Below, in pieces: positions 7,208 through 12,969 of a stretch of 15,718 bases of DNA. Below the pieces are notes generated by a model, which saw only the letters and a list, made by a program, of their open reading frames with translations, made no database searches and was not told the DNA's origin. The stretch covers positions 1 to 15,718 of the forward strand of contig JAUVBP010000004.1 of the NCBI GenBank assembly GCA_030591125.1, read 5' to 3'. Positions within the stretch are counted from its first letter, which is position 1, and the number at the start of each line of letters is the position of its first letter. Both the position numbers and the translations under genes were made by a program. This DNA comes from Candidatus Woesearchaeota archaeon. Lineage in GTDB: Archaea > Nanobdellota > Nanobdellia > Woesearchaeales > UBA11576.

Positions 7208-7216
7208 TTAAATATA
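7208..7216 (+). promoter_or_regulatory. TATA box for the winged-helix gene
   Basis: TTAAATATA predicts transcription start near 7238 and a 30-nt leader before ATG 7268, containing a GGGGT stretch as a weak Shine-Dalgarno. Confidence 0.65.
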
Positions 7217-7267
7217 CCTAAAAATTACATACTTGTATCAATCACATATTTGAATCAGGGGTAGACC

Positions 7268-7531
7268 ATGGCAAAAGCGAAACCAGCGACACTGCACTCA
7301 CCTACACTGAATACAATCCTCATGGTAGAGGCAGTGCTGGAAGATAACGAAGGAACTTACCTCTCCATCCCAGAGCTGAAGAAACGACTGCCGAAGAAAG
7401 TCAACCACAACACGCTCATGCAGATCCTCGCTTACCTCGAGGAGAGCAACAAGATAGGAGTCTCACTCAAGGGCATAACCTGGGCCCATAACATGTCTCA
7501 GAAACTCCAGAGACTCGAGAAAAAGGGATGA
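7268..7531 (+). CDS. Small winged-helix DNA-binding-like protein
   Basis: 87-aa basic protein that reads as a single winged helix-turn-helix domain: a helix (about 11-26, NTILMVEAVLEDN), then YLSIPELKKRLPKKVNHNTLMQILAYLEESNKI (about 31-63) as helix-turn-recognition helix, then GVSLKGITWAH as the likely wing. It has no partner domain, metal site or membrane segment. I recognise the general type, common as short conserved proteins in DPANN archaea (family knowledge, unverified), but not its target. It has its own TATA box and 30-nt leader, and is convergent with the presenilin-like protease gene at a 25-bp gap. A transcription regulator is the simplest guess; an RNA-binding role is not excluded. 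Confidence 0.75.
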   Translation: MAKAKPATLHSPTLNTILMVEAVLEDNEGTYLSIPELKKRLPKKVNHNTLMQILAYLEESNKIGVSLKGITWAHNMSQKLQRLEKKG

Positions 7532-7556
7532 TTATTTTTCTTATTCTGCACATCTA

Positions 7557-8465
7557 TTATATGAGTAACAGCACACCATACCCGACAAAGCACGCTGCAC
7601 TCAGGAACGGCATAGCAGGATAGAATCTATCTTTCTTGGCAAAGTACAATAGAAGGAACAAGCCTACACTCACCACTGCAGGCACGACCAGCACTTTCAC
7701 GAACCCGACGCTCTTCATGAGAACGCCAGCAAACAGGAGTGGGAATCCGATATCCCCTCCACCGAGGATTGCTGTCTTGATTTCCTCTGTCTTCACACTC
7801 TTCTTCGGAGCATGCTTATGTGGCTTCATCTGTATCTTCGCAGTCTTGCCCTTCGGCAGCTGGTATGGGATGGACAGTCCTGCAAAGACTTGTGACTGTG
7901 TCTGGAATTTGGCCATCTTGACCATGTGCTTGCTCTGCCATACTGCTATCATGTCATATATAGATATGAGGACAAGAAGGATGAATATAGCAAAGAGGTT
8001 CATTATAGGGACGAAGATCGCTGCCAGTCCGCCATAGATGAATATCTCACTTAGATTATGTATTATGAAGTTCGGCCGCCATATCTTCCATATTGCTATC
8101 CCTACCGCCAGCGATATGGCCAGCAGCTGGTGCATGAACGCACCGAACGATATGGTAAGGCAGAGTGCGACTGAGAGGAAGAACCATGTCTTCCACACCT
8201 TGAAGCTCCTGAATCTGACGAGGAGCAGCACAAGCACAGTGCCGATCATTATTGCAACTATTATGAATATATATGACTTAGATTCCTCTATCTCGGGCCT
8301 CTCGATATTGAAAGGAAGTTCAGAATAGGTTATATCCACGACCTTCCCAGTCTCTGCATCAACTATCTTCTCTGCGATGTACTGGTTCGTCACTGCAAGC
8401 CCTGCGACCTGCGCAAGGAAGAATACCGCAACGAGTATCAACGTTACCTGTAAGCTGTGTTTCAT
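7557..8465 (-). CDS. Presenilin/signal-peptide-peptidase-like intramembrane aspartyl protease
   Basis: 302-aa polytopic membrane protein of the archaeal presenilin-like (A22-type) family, which cleaves substrates within the membrane. About nine hydrophobic segments are visible. The catalytic pair is present: D171 in SIYDMIAVW (the YD motif) and D238 in ILGGGDIGFPLL (the GxGD motif), separated by a soluble basic loop (about 177-230). The C-terminal motif, usually PAL, reads YPAMP (282-286), so Leu is replaced by Met. A TATA box centred about 27 bp upstream of ATG 8465 implies a leaderless message, though GGTGATG also lies just before the start. Likely work is clearance of signal peptides or membrane remnants (family inference). 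Convergent with the winged-helix gene. Confidence 0.9.
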   Translation of the reverse strand: MKHSLQVTLILVAVFFLAQVAGLAVTNQYIAEKIVDAETGKVVDITYSELPFNIERPEIEESKSYIFIIVAIMIGTVLVLLLVRFRSFKVWKTWFFLSVALCLTISFGAFMHQLLAISLAVGIAIWKIWRPNFIIHNLSEIFIYGGLAAIFVPIMNLFAIFILLVLISIYDMIAVWQSKHMVKMAKFQTQSQVFAGLSIPYQLPKGKTAKIQMKPHKHAPKKSVKTEEIKTAILGGGDIGFPLLFAGVLMKSVGFVKVLVVPAVVSVGLFLLLYFAKKDRFYPAMPFLSAACFVGYGVLLLI

Positions 8466-8487
8466 ACATCACCCACTCTCACAAACT

Positions 8488-8496
8488 TATTTAAAT
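8488..8496 (-). promoter_or_regulatory. TATA box of the presenilin-like protease gene
   Basis: Minus-strand ATTTAAATA is centred 27 bp from ATG 8465, predicting initiation at the start codon. Confidence 0.65.
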
Positions 8497-8515
8497 CATT
8501 CGCTTAACTACAATA

Positions 8516-8524
8516 ACATATATT
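8516..8524 (+). promoter_or_regulatory. TATA box upstream of repeat copy B
   Basis: ACATATATT is centred at 8520, predicting a start near 8546, only about 6 nt before the closing stem of copy B. The resulting RNA would run through the element into the PF01877 gene at 8726. Confidence 0.5.
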
Positions 8525-8551
8525 GCATTATTACCCTCTGTATTACCATTG

Positions 8552-8703
8552 CAGAAACCAAGACCGTAGCCGCCTATGAGCATGCTCTCAGCATCATCTG
8601 CGGAATCCAAGCGCCTGGTGGCGGAATCATATGCACTCATTGAATCTTGCATGCGTGGTGGCACGGAGCCGAACGCAGTGAGGCGAGTAGGGTTTGGTTT
8701 CTG
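8552..8703 (+). ncRNA. Structured repeat element, copy B (candidate ncRNA or leader)
   Basis: Closing stem of 10 bp, CAGAAACCAA (8552-8561) with TTGGTTTCTG (8694-8703). Internal order as in copy A: GACCG (8562-8566), TAGCCGCC, GCATGC (8580-8585) paired with GCATGC (8649-8654), GTGGTGGCACGG, a GCC/GGC hairpin with 11-nt loop GAACGCAGTGA (8671-8681), then GAGTAGGG. The interval between the two GCATGC sites is 63 nt and holds a CGCC/GGCG hairpin (8612-8623) and the direct repeat GCGGAATC (8600-8607, 8620-8627). It ends 22 nt before ATG 8726, which has no clear Shine-Dalgarno, so a leader role is possible. Confidence 0.6.
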
Positions 8704-8725
8704 AAATAGAGCAAAGCTAAGAAAA

Positions 8726-9181
8726 ATGAAAATAGCTCACAACATCAAACTCAGTACATTCTCTTACGAAGAGGACGACGCAGATCAGATCAGGCAGGGA
8801 CTGCTGGATCTTGTCCCTTTTGACCTGGAGCAGGAGAAGCTCGAGCTCAAGAAGACAAACGTCCAGGGTTTCAAGGAGAAATGTATAATCATATTTGAGC
8901 TGTTCATGAAGAAAGAACGTCACACCAACAAGTTCCTCAACCATATCAAGGAACAGCTCACCACAGACCAGCGCAACCTTCTACTCAGACAGCAGGAATC
9001 AAGGCTCGATGAAAAGCTAGATTTCTTCTTACGTATAGACAAGCCAAGGTTCCTGAAAGACGGCGTAGTCCAGCTCACAGAGCAGGGCAACTGCTACCAC
9101 ATCAGGATAAGCATCGCAGCATACCCAGCACACAGGGAACAAGCATTGGAAGTCGTTCAGGAGTGGTTGGGCGGGGTTTGA
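8726..9181 (+). CDS. PF01877/COG1325-type RNA-binding protein
   Basis: 151-aa protein matching, by my reading, the archaeal RNA_binding family (PF01877, COG1325), once predicted to be exosome-associated. Recognisable order: HNIKLSTFSYEEDD (5-18), an LVPFDLEQEKL segment (29-39), ELFMKKERHTNKFLNHIKEQL helix, RLDEKLDFFLRIDKPRFLKDGVVQL with the conserved RLDE...LRIDK block (about 92-105), then YHIRISIAAYPAHREQALEVV. No enzymatic motif is evident; it probably binds RNA in the cytosol. The start ATG lacks a good Shine-Dalgarno and lies 22 nt after repeat copy B, whose promoter is the only convincing one upstream. Stop is followed 27 bp later by the 3' end of copy C on the other strand. Confidence 0.82.
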   Translation: MKIAHNIKLSTFSYEEDDADQIRQGLLDLVPFDLEQEKLELKKTNVQGFKEKCIIIFELFMKKERHTNKFLNHIKEQLTTDQRNLLLRQQESRLDEKLDFFLRIDKPRFLKDGVVQLTEQGNCYHIRISIAAYPAHREQALEVVQEWLGGV

Positions 9182-9208
9182 TTATCTTCATTCTTGTTTT
9201 TCTCTGAC

Positions 9209-9373
9209 GCAGCACCATGCCCTGCTCCGCTTGCTCACTACGCTCGCAAGCTCTCGCACCGCCGCCGCATGCCTGAGTTGGTCAAACGTTGAATTTCCCG
9301 AAGGGTACCTCATTATTGATTCATTTTGATGACCTACAGCATGCTACATTGGCGGTTGCGGTCATAGTGCTGC
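9209..9373 (-). ncRNA. Structured repeat element, copy C (candidate ncRNA, inverted)
   Basis: Read on the minus strand: closing stem GCAGCACTAT (9373-9364) with ATGGTGCTGC (9218-9209), 10 bp with one U·G that would be C·A on the plus strand. Then GACCG (9363-9359), CAACCGCC, GCATGC (9344-9339) paired with GCATGC (9272-9267), GGCGGCGGTGCGAGA, a 6-bp hairpin GCTTGC/GCAAGC with loop GAGCGTAGTGA (9245-9235), then GGAGCAGGG. A GGTCA/TGACC pair lies in the variable interval. It points at the tail of the PF01877 gene, so it cannot be a leader there. A weak TATA-like TACAAAAGC (9414-9406) would start RNA near 9383. Confidence 0.6.
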
Positions 9374-9433
9374 TTTAGTCGGAGAACATACTACTTGCAC
9401 TACCTGCTTTTGTACTGCCTGTATTAAGTTAAC

Positions 9434-9441
9434 TTTAAATA
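9434..9441 (+). promoter_or_regulatory. TATA box of trpS
   Basis: TTTAAATA is centred about 27 bp upstream of ATG 9465. With no Shine-Dalgarno before the ATG, the message is probably leaderless. Confidence 0.75.
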
Positions 9442-9464
9442 CCCCATTATCAGACACTCACACC

Positions 9465-10553
9465 ATGCCTAAAACAATAGACCCATACGGTGCAGAGCTT
9501 CCAGAGGATTATACCAAGGTCATCAAGGACTTCGGCCTGGAAGAGTTCAAGGTAGAGGCATTTCCATCTCCGAACAGGCTCATGCGCCGTGGTGTCATAT
9601 TCTCCGGCCGTGACCTGAAGCGCATCTCAGATTGTATCAAGGACAAGAAACCGTTCTATGTCCTTTCAGGAATAATGCCTACCAATGACAAGATCCATTT
9701 CGGCAACAAGCAGGTTGTTGAGAACATAAGATACTTCCAGGAACAGGGAGCTACTGCGTACATACTGATTGCAGATCTCGAAGCTGCAGCTGCCAGGGGA
9801 GTCACATTGGAAGAGGGCAAGAAGCGTGCCTTGGAATTCCACATCCCTGCCTACATCGCGCTAGGCCTCCATCCAGAGAAGACCATATTCTATTTCCAGT
9901 CTGAGAACAAGGACGTTGTCCACATGGCTTATGAGTTCGCACAGAAGATAACCCTGAACGAGTTCAAGGCGATATACGGCAGTGCGGACCCAGGACGTAT
10001 CATGTCCGCAGTGACCCAGGTGGGTGACATATTATATCCACAGCTAGCGACCCGGATGCCTGGTATCATACCTGTAGGTATCGATCAGGATCCGCACATC
10101 AGGCTCACCAGAGATATAGTGAACCGGACCAAGGCCAAGAAGTTCGTACCTCCTTCATCTATATATCATAAGTATACTCCTTCATTGAACGGCGAACTCA
10201 AGATGTCAAAATCTATGCCTGAGTCTTGCATAGTTCTACCTGAAGATATCAAGACAGCTACAAAGAAGATCAAGCGCGCACTCACAGGAGGAAGAGAGAC
10301 TGTTGACATCCAGAAAGAGAAGGGTGGCGAGCCTGAGAAGTGCATGGTGTTCGAGCTGGACAAGCAGCATCTGATAGAAGATGATAAGGAACTCCAGGAC
10401 ATCTACGACCGCTGCAAGAAGGGTGACCTGCTCTGCGGTGAGTGCAAGGACATCGCCTGCCAGAAGATGGAAGAGTTCATGACCCATCTGGAGAAAGGCA
10501 TAGAAAAAGCAAGAAAACAGGTTGACAAGCTCAATTTCGTGAAGTTCAGTTAG
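9465..10553 (+). CDS. trpS: Tryptophanyl-tRNA synthetase, archaeal/eukaryal type
   Basis: 362-aa class I synthetase that charges tRNA(Trp). Archaeal/eukaryal features: the long N-terminal region before the catalytic core (to about residue 60), VGIDQDPHIRLTRDI (204-218), LKMSKSMPES (245-254) as KMSKS, and LCGECKDIAC (about 338-347) in the C-terminal domain. The HIGH-like signature reads KIHFGNK (76-82), with Asn81 in place of the second His; bacterial TrpRS also uses a TIGN form, so activity is plausible. Single gene with its own promoter, no visible leader, ending 7 bp from the convergent symporter gene. Identity is firm; only the start could differ, and the TATA spacing supports the ATG at 9465. 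Confidence 0.95.
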   Translation: MPKTIDPYGAELPEDYTKVIKDFGLEEFKVEAFPSPNRLMRRGVIFSGRDLKRISDCIKDKKPFYVLSGIMPTNDKIHFGNKQVVENIRYFQEQGATAYILIADLEAAAARGVTLEEGKKRALEFHIPAYIALGLHPEKTIFYFQSENKDVVHMAYEFAQKITLNEFKAIYGSADPGRIMSAVTQVGDILYPQLATRMPGIIPVGIDQDPHIRLTRDIVNRTKAKKFVPPSSIYHKYTPSLNGELKMSKSMPESCIVLPEDIKTATKKIKRALTGGRETVDIQKEKGGEPEKCMVFELDKQHLIEDDKELQDIYDRCKKGDLLCGECKDIACQKMEEFMTHLEKGIEKARKQVDKLNFVKFS

Positions 10554-10560
10554 TCGATAT

Positions 10561-11901
10561 CTATTTCTTGAAGAAAGACACGATCATTCCGACAAACAGC
10601 CCGAACAGTGTAGAGCCTATCGCTGCCAGGACTACGGTAGGGGTGATCTCTCCTTGTGATATTGTAGCTACAAGCATCATGATCGTTCCTGCGATACCTA
10701 GTGAGAATCCGAGCACGATTGTCCTTGCTTTTATTCTCTTATTGATCCATGTGGCAATCACAGGGATTGCCAATACTGAGTAGAACGCTACAAAGATGTA
10801 GCTGCCCAGCACTAGACTTCTTATCGCTATTGCAATCAGTGTTGATATGACTATTATCAGGAGTATGACTCGCTTTATGTTCCGGACTATCTTCTTTTTC
10901 GGCCAGTGGAAGAAATCTTGCACGACTGCAGCAGCTCCTGTGAATATATAGGTATCAAGACTGCTCATTATTGCAGCAAACAGAAGGACTGTGGATAGTC
11001 CTAGAAGTCCTGGAGGAAGTAAATTACCAAAGCCATATATCAGTGCAAGATCAGGGTCTATATTGGGGAATTGTGCCTTCACCGTCAGGGCTACAAGCGC
11101 CAGCAGGAATGCCATGAATGCGTATATCCCTACAGAGAGTATCAGCCCGTTCCTCAGCTCTTTTTTCCCCTTTGCTGAATATACCCTCTGCCAAAGGTCG
11201 GGCGATGCAAAAGGGAACATGACTCCTATGATGAAGAATCCTATTATCGTACCTAGGTCTGCCTTGAAGAAGTTCCAGTCAGATGTAGGGATCATCGATC
11301 CATTGAAGAGTATGAGTGTGAGCATGGCCAGTATGAATATCATTGCGATGTATTGGAGGATGTCTGTTCTAGCGACTGCTTTGAATCCTCCGAGCCAGAG
11401 GTATATGAGGATTATGGCGGCCATTATTATCGCGCATGCCCAGAATGGCCATCCTGTGAAGAAGACGAATATCTTTGTCCCTCCGATGAGGTTGATCGTG
11501 CCCAGGCCGAACATGAGGAATATTGAGATGGATGAGGCGAACAAGGCAGGTATCTTGCCGTACTTTGTCCTGAAGTAATCTGCAAGTGTATAGAACTTGT
11601 TTTTTGATTCTTTTTTCAGCACTATGGCGAATGGTATGAATATCAGTGCACCTGTAACGACACCCATGAAATACCAGACTGCAGAGAAGCCCCACAGGTA
11701 TGTCAGTGCCACAAAGGTCATCAATATGGACCCGGTCTTGCTGGCGTTCATTGTTGCCATCGTGGCCCAGGTGCCTAATCTTCTCTCAGCTATCAGATAA
11801 TCTTCATGTCTCTGTTTTCTGGATGTGAAGTATCCTATGAGGATGAGCGCGATGAAGTACACTGCTATCATTGCAAAGTCCAATACAGATAGGTCTGTCA
11901 T
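10561..11901 (-). CDS. Sodium:solute symporter (SSS family)
   Basis: 446-aa polytopic transporter of the sodium:solute symporter family (LeuT fold), importing an unidentified solute with Na+. Seen: about 12-13 hydrophobic segments; YLIAERRLGTW (35-45), the family's YLxAgRslg signature; TLADYFRTKYGK (105-116); GGFKAVARTDILQ (171-183), the SSS hallmark; and a PDLWQRVYSAK block in the following cytoplasmic loop. It ends soon after the last helix, without an extra domain. Substrate cannot be deduced; proline, pantothenate, sugars, acetate and others are known for the family. A TATA box 28 bp upstream of ATG 11901 and the lack of a Shine-Dalgarno point to a leaderless message. Convergent with trpS, divergent from the Lys-rich membrane protein. 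Confidence 0.9.
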   Translation of the reverse strand: MTDLSVLDFAMIAVYFIALILIGYFTSRKQRHEDYLIAERRLGTWATMATMNASKTGSILMTFVALTYLWGFSAVWYFMGVVTGALIFIPFAIVLKKESKNKFYTLADYFRTKYGKIPALFASSISIFLMFGLGTINLIGGTKIFVFFTGWPFWACAIIMAAIILIYLWLGGFKAVARTDILQYIAMIFILAMLTLILFNGSMIPTSDWNFFKADLGTIIGFFIIGVMFPFASPDLWQRVYSAKGKKELRNGLILSVGIYAFMAFLLALVALTVKAQFPNIDPDLALIYGFGNLLPPGLLGLSTVLLFAAIMSSLDTYIFTGAAAVVQDFFHWPKKKIVRNIKRVILLIIVISTLIAIAIRSLVLGSYIFVAFYSVLAIPVIATWINKRIKARTIVLGFSLGIAGTIMMLVATISQGEITPTVVLAAIGSTLFGLFVGMIVSFFKK

Positions 11902-11922
11902 TTCTTAAGAGCGGGAACCGGG

Positions 11923-11935
11923 GTATATTTAATAC
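11923..11935 (-). promoter_or_regulatory. TATA box of the symporter gene
   Basis: Minus-strand AGTATTAAATATAC is centred near 11929, about 28 bp upstream of ATG 11901. It sits in the divergent intergenic region shared with the gene at 12028. Confidence 0.65.
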
Positions 11936-11972
11936 TTGCCAAGCACGGTTTGCATGCTGCTTTCCCACAACC

Positions 11973-11979
11973 TTTATAA
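11973..11979 (+). promoter_or_regulatory. TATA box for the Lys-rich membrane protein
   Basis: TTTATAA predicts initiation near 12002. The short leader then carries GAGGTG (12015-12020), a strong Shine-Dalgarno, 7 nt before ATG 12028. Confidence 0.7.
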
Positions 11980-12027
11980 GCACCAATAACTCCTATATTC
12001 TCATAAATACCTAAGAGGTGTACCAAC

Positions 12028-12453
12028 ATGTGGAAAGTAGCTCCTTTGAAAAGCAGTTTCATGTTTGCTTCTATTGTAGGTTTCCTGATAACGGTGATCT
12101 ATACATTGTATGGCAGGATAAGTGAGACCTGGGGTTTCGCTATCGGTTTTGTGTTCGTGCTGATGTTCATCGCAGCACTTGTATCGATGACCCATGCTCC
12201 GCTGGAGATGCAGCTTGAGATGGCTCCGGACCTGATAAGGTCGCCAAAGAAGAAAGCCAGGAGAAAAGCGGCAAAGAAGAAGCCTGCTAAAAAAGCTGTC
12301 AAGAAAGCTAAGCCGAAAAAAGCTGCTAAGAAAAAACCTGCCAAGAAGAAGGCCGTGAAAAAGCCTGCCAAGAAGGCAAAGAAGAAAGCAGCAAAAAAGG
12401 CCAAGCCTAAGAAGAAGGCAGCAAAGAAGACCCCTTCAAAAAAGAAAAAATAA
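12028..12453 (+). CDS. Two-helix membrane protein with histone H1-like Lys/Ala/Pro tail
   Basis: 141-aa protein. Residues about 9-29 (SSFMFASIVGFLITVIYTLYG) and 35-53 (WGFAIGFVFVLMFIAALVS) form two membrane helices joined by a short turn. After a linker (54-71) the rest, about 72-141, is nearly all Lys, Ala and Pro in degenerate AKKKPAKK/AKPKKAAKK units, like the tails of H1-type and bacterial H1-like proteins. By charge distribution the tail should be cytoplasmic. Family unrecognised. It might hold DNA, RNA or ribosomes at the membrane; all of this is inference. Own TATA box and a strong GAGGTG Shine-Dalgarno suggest good expression. The tail is A-rich with repeated AAGAAG codons, prone to slippage and to length variation between strains. 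Convergent with the gene ending at 12469. Confidence 0.85.
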   Translation: MWKVAPLKSSFMFASIVGFLITVIYTLYGRISETWGFAIGFVFVLMFIAALVSMTHAPLEMQLEMAPDLIRSPKKKARRKAAKKKPAKKAVKKAKPKKAAKKKPAKKKAVKKPAKKAKKKAAKKAKPKKKAAKKTPSKKKK

Positions 12454-12493
12454 AAAGAATTTTGGAAGCTATTTTTTCTTAATATTTTTACTC
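12454..12493. terminator. A/T-rich bidirectional termination region
   Basis: Between and overlapping the ends of two convergent genes lie A-runs followed by T-runs (for example TTTTTT at 12472-12477 and TTTTT at 12484-12488), which can serve as oligo-T termination signals for the plus strand; the A-runs in the coding tail serve the minus strand. Confidence 0.4.
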
Positions 12494-12825
12494 ACTTTTT
12501 TCTTATCTTCCGCAGGTTCAGGGAACTTCTTCCCCCAGTACTTCTGGAACTTCTTCTTGCAGAGCTCACCTTTGTAGTGTACTGCATGGCTTGCTCTCTT
12601 GCGGAAAAGGGTCATGGCCAGGCTCAGGACATGTGACTGCATATCCATCATCTTCTCATCCTTGAGCACATTGCGCGCATCCGCGACGCACTGTCTTACA
12701 AGGTAGAGGTTCTCCTGTCTCGCGACCTGTTCCCGCTCTCGTTCCTCCTGTACTGAGAGGAATACTTCCTCCCACTTTGTGCTTCCGTCTTTCAGTTCTC
12801 GTGGAAAACTTTTGCTGAAAACCAT
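12469..12825 (-). CDS. Conserved-looking hypothetical protein, Lys-rich C-terminus
   Basis: 118 aa from ATG 12825, chosen because a TATA box (12847-12854) is centred 26 bp upstream, giving a leaderless start like several neighbours. A longer frame back to 12915 (148 aa) would pass through that TATA box and adds an unconvincing Cys-containing segment. The protein begins MVFSKSFPRE, continues with WEEVFLSVQEERERE and a helical middle, has a KRASHAVHYKGELCKKKF block (positively charged, about 74-91) and ends in a Lys-rich tail. No membrane segment or known catalytic motif. It reads like a small conserved cytosolic archaeal protein, but I cannot name a family. Its convergent neighbour also has a Lys-rich end, though the two look unrelated. 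Confidence 0.72.
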   Translation of the reverse strand: MVFSKSFPRELKDGSTKWEEVFLSVQEEREREQVARQENLYLVRQCVADARNVLKDEKMMDMQSHVLSLAMTLFRKRASHAVHYKGELCKKKFQKYWGKKFPEPAEDKKKVSKNIKKK

Positions 12826-12846
12826 ATGACAACAGACGCATACACC

Positions 12847-12854
12847 TTTAATAT
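12847..12854 (-). promoter_or_regulatory. TATA box deciding the start at 12825
   Basis: Minus-strand ATATTAAA is centred about 26 bp upstream of ATG 12825. It lies inside the longer reading frame, which argues against the upstream Met codon. Confidence 0.55.
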
Positions 12855-12969
12855 GGGCTTCTGGACCCGGTCCGGACTGTATCCGCAAGGTTCGCATCCT
12901 CTCCGAATTCAGCACACACTATTCTATATACCAATGATCAACTCAGAAATCTTTCACTAAACTCAGAGA

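Noticed and set aside
7047..9373. Copies A-C as intrinsic terminators
   Set aside because: None is followed by a T-run; A-rich sequence follows instead, and the internal motifs are too conserved.
6293..9464. CRISPR array or insertion sequence in the intergenic-rich middle
   Set aside because: No regular short repeats with spacers, no cas or transposase frames and no clear target-site duplications.
10991..11578. 195-aa plus-strand frame opposite the symporter gene
   Set aside because: Antisense of a clear SSS-family coding sequence, with no domain pattern of its own.
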